64,000 nucleotides of DNA from Ancylomarina sp. 16SWW S1-10-2 (GTDB lineage Bacteria; Bacteroidota; Bacteroidia; Bacteroidales; Marinifilaceae). Where the stretch lies: positions 124,001 to 188,000 of the forward strand of contig NZ_SADB01000007.1 of the NCBI RefSeq assembly GCF_009669305.1. The letters are read 5' to 3'. This document shows, piece after piece, positions 44,312 through 53,968 of this stretch (positions are counted from its first letter, which is position 1; each line of letters begins with the position of its first letter). Below the pieces are notes generated by a model. It was not told where the DNA came from and did no database searches. It was given only the letters and a program-made list of their open reading frames with translations. The position numbers were made by a program, and so were the translations under genes.

Positions 44312-47300
44312 TTATTGTGTGATACTTGTCTTGCTGGCAGTAACTTGATTTTGATCCACAGTAATAGGTTTAATTTTTTCCTGAATTTTCTGGAAGATGA
44401 CAAACAGAGCTGGAGTAATAAATATCTGACAAATCATACCTATCAACATTCCCCCAACAGAACCTGCACCTAGAGTACTATTACCATTAGCTCCTACACC
44501 GCTAGAAAACATCATTGGTAATAGACCAATAATTAGGGCAAAAGATGTCATCAATATGGGACGCAAACGCGCACCGGCTGCATCAATTGCAGCTTCCACA
44601 ATTCCCATTCCATTACAACGCCTTTCTTTTGCATATTCTACAATAAGAATCGAGTTTTTGGCTAATAATCCAATGAGCATTATTAAGGCTATTTGCATAT
44701 AGATATTATTTGATAAGCCCATTATATTTGCAAATAGAAGACTTCCAGACAATCCAAACGGAACAGAAAGAAGAATAACAATGGGTAGAATATAGCTTTC
44801 GTATTGCATACTGAGCAAGAGGTAAATAAATACAAAAACAATTCCCAAAACAAGAGCAGTAGAATTTGAACCTGTACTATTTTCTTCACGTGTCATTCCT
44901 GAAAATTCGAATCCATAACCTGTAGGCAATTGTTTTGCAAGTTCATTGATTGCCGTAATCGCTTCGCCCGAACTAACTCCATCAGCTGGAGCGCCCATTA
45001 TACTAATAGAAGTATAGAGATTGAAGCGATTCAGATTATCGGGACCATACACCTTACGTAAATTCACAAAGGGTGTAATTGGAGCCATCTTTGTTCCGTT
45101 ACGCACCATAATTTTATTCAGAGATTCTATATTTGTGCGATAATCTGGTGCCGCCTGAATCATAACGCGGTACAATTTACCAAAGCGGTTAAAGTTGGAA
45201 GCATAAATTCCTCCATAATATCCCTGTAAGGTCGTTAGAATTACCTCGGGACTGATTCCAGCGATTTTACATTTTTCCACATCAATATCTACCATGTATT
45301 GAGGAGACGAAGGATTAAAAGCAGTACGAGCAAGTCCAATTTCAGGACAAGTATTTAGTTCACTCAAAAACTTTTGTGCTACCTCGTTGAATTTATTGAT
45401 ATCACCACCCGTTTTATCCTGAAGCTGAAATTCAAAGCCATTAGATGTACTATAACCCGGAATCATTGGTGGAGAAAAAAACATAATTTGTCCATTTTTT
45501 ACCGTTTCCGATGTTTTTCGTCTCAAATAGCTAACTATTTCATTTAAACTTTCTCCTTCTCCTCGTTCACTCCAATCCTTTAATTTAATCAGAGTCATTC
45601 CATTACGATTTCCTTGTCCGTCGGTAATACTAACGCCATTTGCTATATTAAATGTTTGTATACCAGGAGCATCTTTCACAATTTCAGCAATTTTGTCCAT
45701 CTCCTTTGCCGTTTCTTCCAATGATGTGCCCACAGGCATAGTCACCACACCAAAAATAACTCCCTGATCTTCGTCTGGGACCATTGCAGTCGGAGTCAAC
45801 TTTACTAGGGCTACAAATAATAGAATTGAGAGGACTACAAGACCACCGCTTATTCGTTTATGATTGATAAAAAACTGAGTACCCTTCTTATATTTTTTTA
45901 CCAGCCTGTGGAAATTATCATTAAAGGACGTATGAAATCGATGGATAAAAGAGCTTTTCTCTCCTAAATTATTTTTTTCAGGTTTTAATAGGATTGCACA
46001 AAGCGCTGGACTTAAGGTAAGGGCATTTAATGCTGAAATACCAATAGCAAAGGCCAATGTTAATCCCATTTGACGATAAAAAACACCTGATGTGCCTCCC
46101 ATAAAACTAACGGGAATAAATATAGCCATCATCACTAGAGTGATGGAAATAATTGCCCCAGTGATTTCGCCCATGGCATCAATAGAGGCTTGTCGTGCCG
46201 ATTCGTAGCCTTCATCGAGTTTAGCCTGCACGGCTTCAACAACCACTATGGCATCGTCAACCACAATAGCAATTGCTAAAACCAAAGCACAAAGAGTTAA
46301 CAGATTGATGCTAAAGCCAAATACCCAAAGAAAAAAGAAGGTACCTATTAGAGATACCGGTATCGCAATTGCCGGAATAAGCGTTGATCTAAAATTTTGC
46401 AAAAAGATATAAGTAACTGCGACTACCAATACAAATGCTTCAAGAAGTGTTTTTATGACTTCCCACATAGAGGCAAATAAGAAATTATTGGTATTCATTA
46501 AGGTGGCTACTTTAACGCCTTCAGGAAAACTTTTCTGAACTTCTTCAAGAAAGGCTGAAATCTCTTCATTAATTTCTACAGCATTTGAACCTGCTGTTTG
46601 AAAAATCATACAGGCAACTCCATTATGCCCATTTATTTTTCCATTTATACTGGTTGACTGACGTCCCAACTCAATTGTAGCAATATCACTCAAATGCAAC
46701 ACCTCACCATCGTTTGTAGCTGTAATAACAATATTTTCAAATTCAGTCTCACTTTGCAAACGCCCCTTGTATTTCAATACGTACTGGAACGATTGCTTGC
46801 CTTGTTCACCTAATTGCCCAGGAGCAGCTTCAATATTTTGCTCCTCGAGAGCTGTAATAATATCGCTTGGCATAAGATGATGTTGCGCCATAACATCTGG
46901 CTGGAGCCAAATACGCATCGCATAATTAGTACCCATTATATTTACATCACCTACACCATTAATTCGTTTTATCTCAGAAACGATATTTATATTCATGTAG
47001 TTTTCCAGAAAATTAAGGTCATACTTGTCGTCTTCGCTGTAGATACCAAAAGACATAAGCATGCTTGTTTGCTTTTTACTTGTAGAAACCCCCACTTTAG
47101 TCACCTCAGATGGTAGTAAACCTTCAGCCTTGGCAACTCTATTTTGAACGTTTACAGCTGCCATATCCGCATCACTTCCTTGTTTAAAATACACCGTGAT
47201 TTTTGCTTCACCTGTATTTGCTGCAACAGAAGTGATGTAAGTCATATTTTCCACACCATTAATCTCTTCTTCCAATGGTGTCACGACACTATTCAGTATC

Positions 47301-47470
47301 GTTTGAGCGTTGGCGCCAGTATAGTTGGCTGTTACTGTAACTGTAGGTGGAGCAATATCGGGATATTGAGATATAGGTAAGGATTCTAAACCCATAATAC
47401 CCAAAATGACAATAAATATGGATATAGCTGTTGACAATACAGGACGGGTAATAAATTTATTTTTCTGCAT
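44312..47470 (-). CDS. RND multidrug efflux pump (AcrB/HAE1)
   Basis: This 1052-aa inner-membrane pump has the HAE1 start (FITRPVLSTAISIFIVILG; SQYPDIAPPTVTVTANY) and the double-Asp relay AIVVDDAIVVVE in TM4, as in E. coli AcrB (D407/D408). It also has the porter-domain EINGVENMTYI and the GLLAKNSILIVEYA segment in TM10. It exports hydrophobic drugs, bile salts or dyes. It overlaps the adaptor gene by 14 bp and is 10 bp from the NodT gene. The divergent AraC gene is the probable regulator. Confidence 0.95.
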   Translation of the reverse strand: MQKNKFITRPVLSTAISIFIVILGIMGLESLPISQYPDIAPPTVTVTANYTGANAQTILNSVVTPLEEEINGVENMTYITSVAANTGEAKITVYFKQGSDADMAAVNVQNRVAKAEGLLPSEVTKVGVSTSKKQTSMLMSFGIYSEDDKYDLNFLENYMNINIVSEIKRINGVGDVNIMGTNYAMRIWLQPDVMAQHHLMPSDIITALEEQNIEAAPGQLGEQGKQSFQYVLKYKGRLQSETEFENIVITATNDGEVLHLSDIATIELGRQSTSINGKINGHNGVACMIFQTAGSNAVEINEEISAFLEEVQKSFPEGVKVATLMNTNNFLFASMWEVIKTLLEAFVLVVAVTYIFLQNFRSTLIPAIAIPVSLIGTFFFLWVFGFSINLLTLCALVLAIAIVVDDAIVVVEAVQAKLDEGYESARQASIDAMGEITGAIISITLVMMAIFIPVSFMGGTSGVFYRQMGLTLAFAIGISALNALTLSPALCAILLKPEKNNLGEKSSFIHRFHTSFNDNFHRLVKKYKKGTQFFINHKRISGGLVVLSILLFVALVKLTPTAMVPDEDQGVIFGVVTMPVGTSLEETAKEMDKIAEIVKDAPGIQTFNIANGVSITDGQGNRNGMTLIKLKDWSERGEGESLNEIVSYLRRKTSETVKNGQIMFFSPPMIPGYSTSNGFEFQLQDKTGGDINKFNEVAQKFLSELNTCPEIGLARTAFNPSSPQYMVDIDVEKCKIAGISPEVILTTLQGYYGGIYASNFNRFGKLYRVMIQAAPDYRTNIESLNKIMVRNGTKMAPITPFVNLRKVYGPDNLNRFNLYTSISIMGAPADGVSSGEAITAINELAKQLPTGYGFEFSGMTREENSTGSNSTALVLGIVFVFIYLLLSMQYESYILPIVILLSVPFGLSGSLLFANIMGLSNNIYMQIALIMLIGLLAKNSILIVEYAKERRCNGMGIVEAAIDAAGARLRPILMTSFALIIGLLPMMFSSGVGANGNSTLGAGSVGGMLIGMICQIFITPALFVIFQKIQEKIKPITVDQNQVTASKTSITQ

Positions 47471-48602
47471 AATACTCTGTATTTAGATTCACTTTAATAG
47501 TTGAACCGTTTTGTATTGAATTAATTCCCTCTATTACAATCTTATCACCTGTACTTAATCCTTTGGTTACGACATAATCGCTTCCGTTATTTAAGGGGTA
47601 AATTACAATTTCGGTAGCTGAAACTTTTGAATCTTTATCCACGGTATAAACAAATTTTTTGTCTTGAATCTCGAAAGTGGCATTTTGTGGAATTAACAAA
47701 CAGTTTTCGAGAGAATAAGGCAGAATGATAGTAGCTGTGCCACCACTTCGTAAAATACCATTCTCATTGGGGAAAGAAGCTCGAATACTTGCGGCTCCTG
47801 TCGATTCATCAATGGTTCCACTAATGGTTTCGATAGTTCCCAATTCTATATAAATACTTCCATCGCTAAGCTTTAGTTGTACTTTAGGAAGACTTTTGAT
47901 AATGTCTTTTGTTGAGCTATTTTCTTTAGAGAGAGAAAGTAGTTTTTTCTCGGTGATTGAAAAGTAAGCGTACATACTCGAAAACTCTGTGACTGTTGTC
48001 ATGGCATCGCTCATGCTAGAACTAACCAAAGTTCCTAGGCGAAAAGGAATTTTGCCAATAATACCATCGGTAGGACTAGTTATTCGTGTGTAGGATAAAT
48101 CTTTTTGGGCGCTTATCAATTGTGCTTCAGCCAAAGCCAATTGTGCTTTGTTGCTACCTAATTCATTTTGCGATAGCTGCACTTCGTAAGAGCTAATAAT
48201 ATTTCTATCTCCCAATGCCTTTTTGTTTTCGGCAGTTAGTTTTGCTGTAGCCACACTTGCATTAGCTACGGCCACATTTGCTTTTGCAACATTTACTGCT
48301 TCTTGGTATTGTACGGGGTCAATGCTAAATAGTAACTGACCTTTGCGTACAATTGAACCTTCATCTACTTTAACACCAGTTATAAAACCGGTTACTTTAG
48401 GCCAAATGCCAATGTCTTGTTTTCCTTTTATAGTAGAGGTAAATGTTTCGTTAAACTGTTGGTTTTCGGCTTTTACTTCTAAAACAGATAATTCCGGATT
48501 TGCTTTATTTTGATTTTCTTTTTCCCCACTGCAAGACGCTAATACAGTAAGGCTCATTACTATTATTACGATCTTGTTTAAAGATTTAATTCTTCTGTTC
48601 AT
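47457..48602 (-). CDS. RND periplasmic adaptor (MFP) lipoprotein
   Basis: From the ATG at 48602 the protein has 381 aa. A lipoprotein signal (IVMSLTVLASCSGE) lipidates the Cys. AcrA-like features are the lipoyl halves (VDEGSIVRKGQLLFSIDP and TRITSPTDGIIGKIPF), a helical hairpin and a beta-barrel with FRLGTLVSS. An upstream in-frame TTG (48623) would add seven residues. It is the first gene of the RND operon, whose putative promoter lies just upstream. Its end overlaps the pump start. Confidence 0.93.
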   Translation of the reverse strand: MNRRIKSLNKIVIIVMSLTVLASCSGEKENQNKANPELSVLEVKAENQQFNETFTSTIKGKQDIGIWPKVTGFITGVKVDEGSIVRKGQLLFSIDPVQYQEAVNVAKANVAVANASVATAKLTAENKKALGDRNIISSYEVQLSQNELGSNKAQLALAEAQLISAQKDLSYTRITSPTDGIIGKIPFRLGTLVSSSMSDAMTTVTEFSSMYAYFSITEKKLLSLSKENSSTKDIIKSLPKVQLKLSDGSIYIELGTIETISGTIDESTGAASIRASFPNENGILRSGGTATIILPYSLENCLLIPQNATFEIQDKKFVYTVDKDSKVSATEIVIYPLNNGSDYVVTKGLSTGDKIVIEGINSIQNGSTIKVNLNTEYYAEK

Positions 48603-48649
48603 CTTCTTTCTATTTGTAATCAAATTATTTTATTGTCATTTTCTTGAAA

Positions 48650-48657
48650 CAAAAGTA
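48650..48657 (-). promoter_or_regulatory. Putative -7 box of the adaptor-RND-NodT operon
   Basis: The minus-strand TACTTTTG fits TAnnTTTG and lies 48 bp before the adaptor ATG. No clear -33 TTTG is found at the usual 19-21 bp. The AraC-type regulator may compensate. Confidence 0.4.
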
Positions 48658-48723
48658 AGGGCTTAGAATCCTATATTATATATTGTAATTTGGGTAAAAT
48701 AGATTACTATTTAGGTTTTTACT

Positions 48724-48731
48724 TATCTTTG
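48724..48731 (+). promoter_or_regulatory. Putative -7 box of the AraC-family gene
   Basis: TATCTTTG matches TAnnTTTG exactly and lies 17 bp before the ATG of the regulator, which implies a very short leader. With the box at 48650-48657 it defines a divergent promoter pair of about 125 bp between the two start codons. Confidence 0.45.
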
Positions 48732-48748
48732 AAAAAAATGAAGATGCA

Positions 48749-49654
48749 ATGGAGATCTATGATAACGTTAAAACTTACTTTTTAAATAACAATGATGATA
48801 TCAACGACTATTCTAATAGATTTTATATCAAATCGATTAGTGAGAGAAATATAAATGAGAAGAAACCTGATGATAAGTATTTAGAACCTCATAAAAGAGA
48901 TTTTTTTGAAATAGCAATATTAGCACGCCACACTAAAAAAATAAGGATAGGTGAACAAACATTTAATAAAATGACGAATGGCTTGGCCATTGTTTCTCCT
49001 TTTCAGACCATAAGTTATGGTAAAAACAAAGAAGATGATAATGATGAGGGATATGTAATCAACTTTAAAACTTCTATTTTCGAAAATTTGAATCAAACTT
49101 ATGAAGTACAAAATCAATTTCCTTTTTTTAAGATTCACACTTTACCTTTGTACTACTTGACCAAGGATGATTTTGCGGAAATTTTGCCCATTGCAGCAGA
49201 AATGTATAGGGAGGCAACAAGCAATAAGATGCATAGTTTAGAGATTATAAGATCTTTACTGCTCGTTTTTCTGTATAAAATAAAAAGAATAACTAAGAAC
49301 AACGAAGGAATTATAAGCATGAATCGTTATGATGCCATCATGTCTAAATTCGAACAAATTATTCTTTCGAACGACAATACGTTTTTATCAGTAAACGAAT
49401 ATGCTTCAAAAATGAATATTAGCCCAATATACCTTACGGAATGCGTAAAAAAGGCTACAGGTAAAAGTGCGCAGAAGATTATTATTGATTATAAGATTTT
49501 GTATGCTCAAACACTACTTCACCAAGAGGAAAAATCCATAGCTGATATTGCCGACTCTCTAGGTTTTAATGAAGCGGCTAATTTTAATCAATTTTTTAAA
49601 CGCAATACAGGAATCACAGCAAGTCAGTTTCGAAAAAAACAAAGAATAGTTTAG
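48749..49654 (+). CDS. AraC-family transcriptional regulator
   Basis: This 301-aa protein has an N-terminal cupin-like sensing region (about 40-130) and a C-terminal double helix-turn-helix of AraC type (LSVNEYASKMNISPIYLTECVKKATG; IADIADSLGFNEAANFNQFFKRNTGITASQFRKK). The last motif is the family signature. It is transcribed away from the adaptor-RND-NodT operon and probably activates it in response to a pump substrate (inference from position). Confidence 0.94.
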   Translation: MEIYDNVKTYFLNNNDDINDYSNRFYIKSISERNINEKKPDDKYLEPHKRDFFEIAILARHTKKIRIGEQTFNKMTNGLAIVSPFQTISYGKNKEDDNDEGYVINFKTSIFENLNQTYEVQNQFPFFKIHTLPLYYLTKDDFAEILPIAAEMYREATSNKMHSLEIIRSLLLVFLYKIKRITKNNEGIISMNRYDAIMSKFEQIILSNDNTFLSVNEYASKMNISPIYLTECVKKATGKSAQKIIIDYKILYAQTLLHQEEKSIADIADSLGFNEAANFNQFFKRNTGITASQFRKKQRIV

Positions 49655-49940
49655 TGGATTAAGAGAAATTGGCATTTAGCAGCATAGAAAATTGAAACAT
49701 TATAGATCTACGGCTAGGATCGAAGCAATAATCATAAAATAAATCGCCTCCCATTTTTAATGGATAAAACCTTCCCTTAATAAATCGACTTTATCATCTT
49801 TATTCTAAATATATCCAATTAATGTCTCATTCTGTAGCCAATTAATCCTCACTCCTATTTATTTATTGTTTGCCTAATAATACTTTAATCATAAACTTAC
49901 AACGCACTAATTTACTGCAAACATAAATTATTATGAATGC

Positions 49941-51098
49941 TTATTCATTGTAAAAATCACAAACCTTTTTAAATACAAACTTAAGATCTTCGTCAATCTG
50001 TTTTGATGCTACATTGCTTGTTGGAAATGGATTTTCATGAGTGTATTCCCTATCAAAATCTAGTTCGTCTACTTTAATATCAATATCACGATAAGCTCCT
50101 TTTAGGGTATTAATTACTTCGTAAGATGGTATGACACTGTCTTTCTTAAGCGTTATGGCATAAATTTCATTTTCATGTTTTTTCAACAATCCCTCTCTAA
50201 AAATTCTTATCTTCTGATAATCGAGCAATGAATAGAATATTTTTCCTTCCAAATGTTCTTTCATATAATGATTAAGTAGATCGTCTTTTTGTAAAATTTT
50301 GTCAATATGTTCAACTAAAAATGAATACAAAGCAACATTAGTTTCACTATCCAAAATAAATTTAGAAACTGGTGATAAACGATTAAATGTTGCACCACTA
50401 CAAAACAAGCAGACCTTCGTATTAGAAAAATAATTATTGTGATTCGTTAATTTAAGGGTTTGAGCAAGAAATCCCCCAATTGAATAGGCAAAAAAATCAA
50501 ATTCAAAATCCTTACTGATATAAGCATGCTCACCCGCTTTACATTCTTCAATTAGCTGAAGAACATCATAGTAGGTTTGTAAACCTGACCATATAAAACG
50601 CTGTGGCATTGAATGTAAACGCATACTAATGGCAACATTTGACAACGTTGATTGTAAAATATTAGGATACCTTTGTTTTCTCTGCTCGCTCAATGAGTAC
50701 ATATCTCTTTTACTACTCCAATGCTTTGGAGCTCGCTGCATATGAAATGCTGTTGGAAATAAAACGACGCTACTCCCCGTACCTTCACAAATAGAGTTTG
50801 CCCATGGTAAATATTTGTTCCAATCTTTTTCATTAAAACCATGAAATAAGAAGATTACCTTTTTGGAAGTATTTATGCCTTTTGGTTTTACGATATGATA
50901 TTTGAAAAAACGGTTTTCTTCAACACAAATATCCTTAATATGAACATTATCTTCAATGGTTCCAACCTCAGTAAAAAAAGGAGGATTATGCTTAAAATCT
51001 TTATTATGCGTAGTACAATGATAGTCTAGGACTCCAGGAAGTATTTTATAAGCTAAAGATTCAAATTTGTATTCTTTCAATTCAATTTCGTCATTCAT
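49941..51098 (-). CDS. Alpha/beta-hydrolase-like protein (DUF6051-like)
   Basis: This 385-aa protein has no signal peptide. An alpha/beta-hydrolase core is visible: VIFLFHGFNEKDWNKYLPW (the oxyanion-hole HGF) near residue 90, and a nucleophile elbow FFAYSIGGFLAQ (Ser, with Ala in place of the first Gly) near 205. The C-terminal region with THENPFPTSN could supply the His. It resembles the Bacteroidota DUF6051 proteins. The substrate is unknown. It is monocistronic and convergent with the AraC gene. Confidence 0.8.
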   Translation of the reverse strand: MNDEIELKEYKFESLAYKILPGVLDYHCTTHNKDFKHNPPFFTEVGTIEDNVHIKDICVEENRFFKYHIVKPKGINTSKKVIFLFHGFNEKDWNKYLPWANSICEGTGSSVVLFPTAFHMQRAPKHWSSKRDMYSLSEQRKQRYPNILQSTLSNVAISMRLHSMPQRFIWSGLQTYYDVLQLIEECKAGEHAYISKDFEFDFFAYSIGGFLAQTLKLTNHNNYFSNTKVCLFCSGATFNRLSPVSKFILDSETNVALYSFLVEHIDKILQKDDLLNHYMKEHLEGKIFYSLLDYQKIRIFREGLLKKHENEIYAITLKKDSVIPSYEVINTLKGAYRDIDIKVDELDFDREYTHENPFPTSNVASKQIDEDLKFVFKKVCDFYNE

Positions 51099-51474
51099 AT
51101 TTCCTTTGTTTAAAACGCTAACAAATTTAAAAATTTTGATTGCTTTTTATGTTAGGTTTTCCTATAAATTTGAAGCTAATTCAGCTTTAGTATTAAGCAC
51201 CAACAACATCTTACATATAAGTTTTATAAAATCTAATCTATCAAAATACAATATCTTTTATTAATAATTATATCCTCAAATAGAATACAATTCGCTAAAC
51301 TATAAGTACATCAACTCCTCATAATTATCTTTAGAGGTCGGTAAAATGCATTGCACAAACAAATTTTCATGAATGTATGGCTGTATGTGGGCTTTCAATT
51401 AACAAACTTAAGCTGGAAATTAAATGGACTTGTATTCGACGATGTAGGCACATTTAAACCTCAATCAGGATAGG
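51099..51474. other. 376-bp intergenic region, nothing recognised
   Basis: AT-rich DNA upstream of the hydrolase gene and downstream of the LytTR regulator gene. No coding frame, strong hairpin or repeat was seen. It should contain the hydrolase promoter. Confidence 0.5.
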
Positions 51475-52209
51475 TTATAGAAACTTCTTTTTAACAAATT
51501 CGTCGAAACCCTCTTTATACTGTCTACTAACAGGAATGTGCTCTTTACCAAAAACAATCCGATATCGTTCAATGGTTGTCACCTTTTCGAGATTGACAAT
51601 AAAGGAACGATGAACACGCATAAAATTTTCTTTGGGGAGTTTATCTTCGAACGATTTCATGGTTGCATTAATAACCAAAGGTGTATTCTCCGATTCCAGG
51701 TAAATTTTCACATAATCTTTCAATCCCTCAATATAAATAATATCCTGATAATTAATTCGTCGAATCTGATAATTGGCTTTCACAAACAAATAATCATTAT
51801 TTGTGCTTATTTCACTTTCTGATGATGTATTGGAGGCAGATTCTATTAAATCAAATTGCTCTTTTGCATGAATCGCTGCTTTAAAAAAAACTTCGTAACT
51901 AACAGGTTTCAATAAATAATCTAGGGCATGTAGCTGAAAACCTTCTACTGCATATTTTTCGTAGGCAGTGGTAAAAATCACCTTATTATCGCCATGAAGT
52001 GTTCTAGCAAAATCAACACCTGTTAAATCAGGCATCTGGATATCTAAATAAATAAGCTGAACCTCATGATCTTGAAGAAATTCCATGGCATCAATGGGGT
52101 TATCAAATTCACCCATAAGTTCTAAAAAAGGGGTCTTTTTTATGTGTGAAACCATTAATCCTAATGCCAAAGGTTCGTCATCAATTGCTATACAGGTAAT
52201 TTTCTTCAT
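51475..52209 (-). CDS. LytTR-family response regulator
   Basis: This 244-aa protein has a receiver domain (acidic pair DDE near residue 10, phospho-acceptor Asp in LIYLDIQMPDLTG near 57, switch Lys in LLKPVSYE) and a C-terminal LytTR DNA-binding domain (IIYIEGLKDYVKIYLES; MRVHRSFIVNLEKVTTIER). It is downstream of the matching LytS-type kinase (166-bp gap). It probably controls the MacAB-type efflux operon encoded just upstream on the same strand (inference). Confidence 0.94.
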   Translation of the reverse strand: MKKITCIAIDDEPLALGLMVSHIKKTPFLELMGEFDNPIDAMEFLQDHEVQLIYLDIQMPDLTGVDFARTLHGDNKVIFTTAYEKYAVEGFQLHALDYLLKPVSYEVFFKAAIHAKEQFDLIESASNTSSESEISTNNDYLFVKANYQIRRINYQDIIYIEGLKDYVKIYLESENTPLVINATMKSFEDKLPKENFMRVHRSFIVNLEKVTTIERYRIVFGKEHIPVSRQYKEGFDEFVKKKFL

Positions 52210-52375
52210 CGCTTCAATTTATGCTCGTTATTCAATAAAACTACTAATTCCCCTATCATCACCCAAAAAAGACTAGAAAACCACATCCTAATCGATCATC
52301 AAAGAGTTTGTGTATTAAAATTCTATCCAAACCAAATCCAAAAATTCTAAGGCTGGTAAAGATAATAGAGACAAA

Positions 52376-53434
52376 CTAAATGGGGATGACTAATTCTACA
52401 ATAAATGTATTGTTATGAATATCCATTTTTAAATTGGCCTTATCTCCATACATTAAATCAAGTCTTTTCTTTACATTGGTAATTCCTAATCCACCCTTTT
52501 TATTTGGCTCTTGCGAACTTTGCGATGAAATACTGTTTTCACAATAAAACTTAAGCTTATTATTCTCTGTTGTAAGCGAAATTCTTATGAATGATTTTTC
52601 ACGATAGCTAATACCATGCTTAAAGGTATTTTCTATAAAAGGAATAAATAATAGAGGAGGAATCGTTACATTCACAACATTCTCCTGAATATCAACATCT
52701 AAAGTAACCTTAGAGTTTAAACGTTGTCGCATTAACTCAATGTAATTTCTGGTAAATTCAAACTCCTTACTTAGCTCTATCCGTTTAATATCCGAATCAT
52801 AGATCAAATAGCGCATCAAACCAGAAAGTTTTTCTACCGATTTTTGAGCCCTATCCCCATCAATGGCTATAAGTGCATAAATATTATTTAAAGCATTAAA
52901 AAAGAAGTGTGGACTAATCTGAATTTTCAGAAAGGCTAGCTCCGTATTAAGGCGTTCCTTTTCTATTTCTTTTTGTTCCTCTTTATTGTGTGTCAAACGT
53001 TGTAGATTTGCCATGCCTGTACTAAATCCGAGTACAATAATCAATAATAAAAAATTATCAACCAATTTAGGGTGCAAACCCAAGGCATTTTTGCGAGGAA
53101 TTTCTTTGCCTTCTATAATTTTCAAAGGCCTTAAATTATCTAGCTGAAATAAATCGTAAAGGTGCTGTGAAGCAAAAAGTAATGTAAATGCAAAGAGCAA
53201 TAAAACAGCAAAGAAGTATACCTTCCTTTTATTAAAGAAGAAATGAGGTGTAATGATTAGATAATTAACATAGAACGCCACAATCATAATGCTTAATTGG
53301 TAGTAATAACTATAAATCCAAAAAATTGCTCGATCATTATTACTGTCAAACACAAAAATTGGAAGAATCATAAAAAGTAATAAGCCAATCATATGTGGCA
53401 ACCACTTTTCTATTCTGTTTTTAGGAATTTCCAT
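52376..53434 (-). CDS. LytS/YehU-type sensor histidine kinase
   Basis: This 352-aa protein has four hydrophobic segments (about 14-30, 36-60, 72-90 and 120-138). A His_kinase domain (AFLKIQISPHFFFNALNNIYAL, the phospho-His in SPHFFFN) and a compact HATPase_c domain (PPLLFIPFIENTFKHGI; GGLGITNVKKRL) follow. This class pairs with LytTR regulators and usually senses envelope state. It lies 163 bp after the 109-aa periplasmic protein gene, behind a large hairpin. Confidence 0.93.
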   Translation of the reverse strand: MEIPKNRIEKWLPHMIGLLLFMILPIFVFDSNNDRAIFWIYSYYYQLSIMIVAFYVNYLIITPHFFFNKRKVYFFAVLLLFAFTLLFASQHLYDLFQLDNLRPLKIIEGKEIPRKNALGLHPKLVDNFLLLIIVLGFSTGMANLQRLTHNKEEQKEIEKERLNTELAFLKIQISPHFFFNALNNIYALIAIDGDRAQKSVEKLSGLMRYLIYDSDIKRIELSKEFEFTRNYIELMRQRLNSKVTLDVDIQENVVNVTIPPLLFIPFIENTFKHGISYREKSFIRISLTTENNKLKFYCENSISSQSSQEPNKKGGLGITNVKKRLDLMYGDKANLKMDIHNNTFIVELVIPI

Positions 53435-53519
53435 ATTGTAAATTTACTATTTTTAAAGAATGACTGATACAATGCACTAAATGATTTTATTGCTTTTGTG
53501 TTTTAATAATTCAAATGAG

Positions 53520-53576
53520 AAAGCCCAGTAGATAATTTAATAACTTTCGATATTTATAAATTACCTAATGGGCTTT
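53520..53576 (-). terminator. Hairpin between the efflux operon and the kinase gene (possible terminator or attenuator)
   Basis: AAAGCCCA (53520-53527) and TGGGCTTT (53569-53576) form the base of a long imperfect stem, with AATTTA/TAAATT pairing further in. It begins 21 nt after the stop of the 109-aa gene. The minus-strand 3' flank (CTCATTT) has few Ts, so read-through into the kinase gene is likely. Confidence 0.55.
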
Positions 53577-53597
53577 ACTGTACTCTAATAAGAATTC

Positions 53598-53927
53598 TTA
53601 TCGTCTTCTATTAGGTCTTTCTGCTGGTGGTGCAAGTTCTTTAATTTTTTCAAAATCAAAACCAGCTTCATCGAATGCTTTTTCAACGCCTTCTCCTCCA
53701 GGGATTTTGGCCTCTCTTATTTCTTTCATAAGAGCTTTAGCATCATCGGCAGTCAAAGATTCACTATCGTAATTAGCTAAAATTTTGTTTACTTTTTTTA
53801 TTTGTTTGGTAGTAAGTGTTTCTACTTGCTCTTGTCGTGGTTTTCTCTCTGGTCGTTCCTGAGCCATTAGTCCACTTACGTTTAAGGTCATAAAACCTAC
53901 TAATGCAATAAAAAGAAATTTTTTCAT
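53598..53927 (-). CDS. Small periplasmic protein of unknown function
   Basis: This 109-aa protein has a Sec signal peptide (FIALVGFMTLNVSGLMAQ, cleavage near residue 22). The ~87-aa mature part is charged, helical, and both ends are rich in Arg/Pro/Glu (ERPERKPRQEQ; APPAERPNRRR). It lies 41 bp after the MacB-like permease gene and before the LytS/LytTR genes. Its size, helicity and place suggest a periplasmic sensor or accessory for the pump or kinase, loosely like CpxP/Spy proteins. No such homology is visible, so this is inference. Confidence 0.8.
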   Translation of the reverse strand: MKKFLFIALVGFMTLNVSGLMAQERPERKPRQEQVETLTTKQIKKVNKILANYDSESLTADDAKALMKEIREAKIPGGEGVEKAFDEAGFDFEKIKELAPPAERPNRRR

Positions 53928-53968
53928 TTTACTAAAATTTAAAGTTTATAAATATATTGAAAATTAAA

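Noticed and set aside
44302-44403. N-terminal extension of the NodT gene
   Set aside because: The extension lies inside the pump gene's 3' end and would bury the lipoprotein signal peptide that starts at the ATG at 44301.
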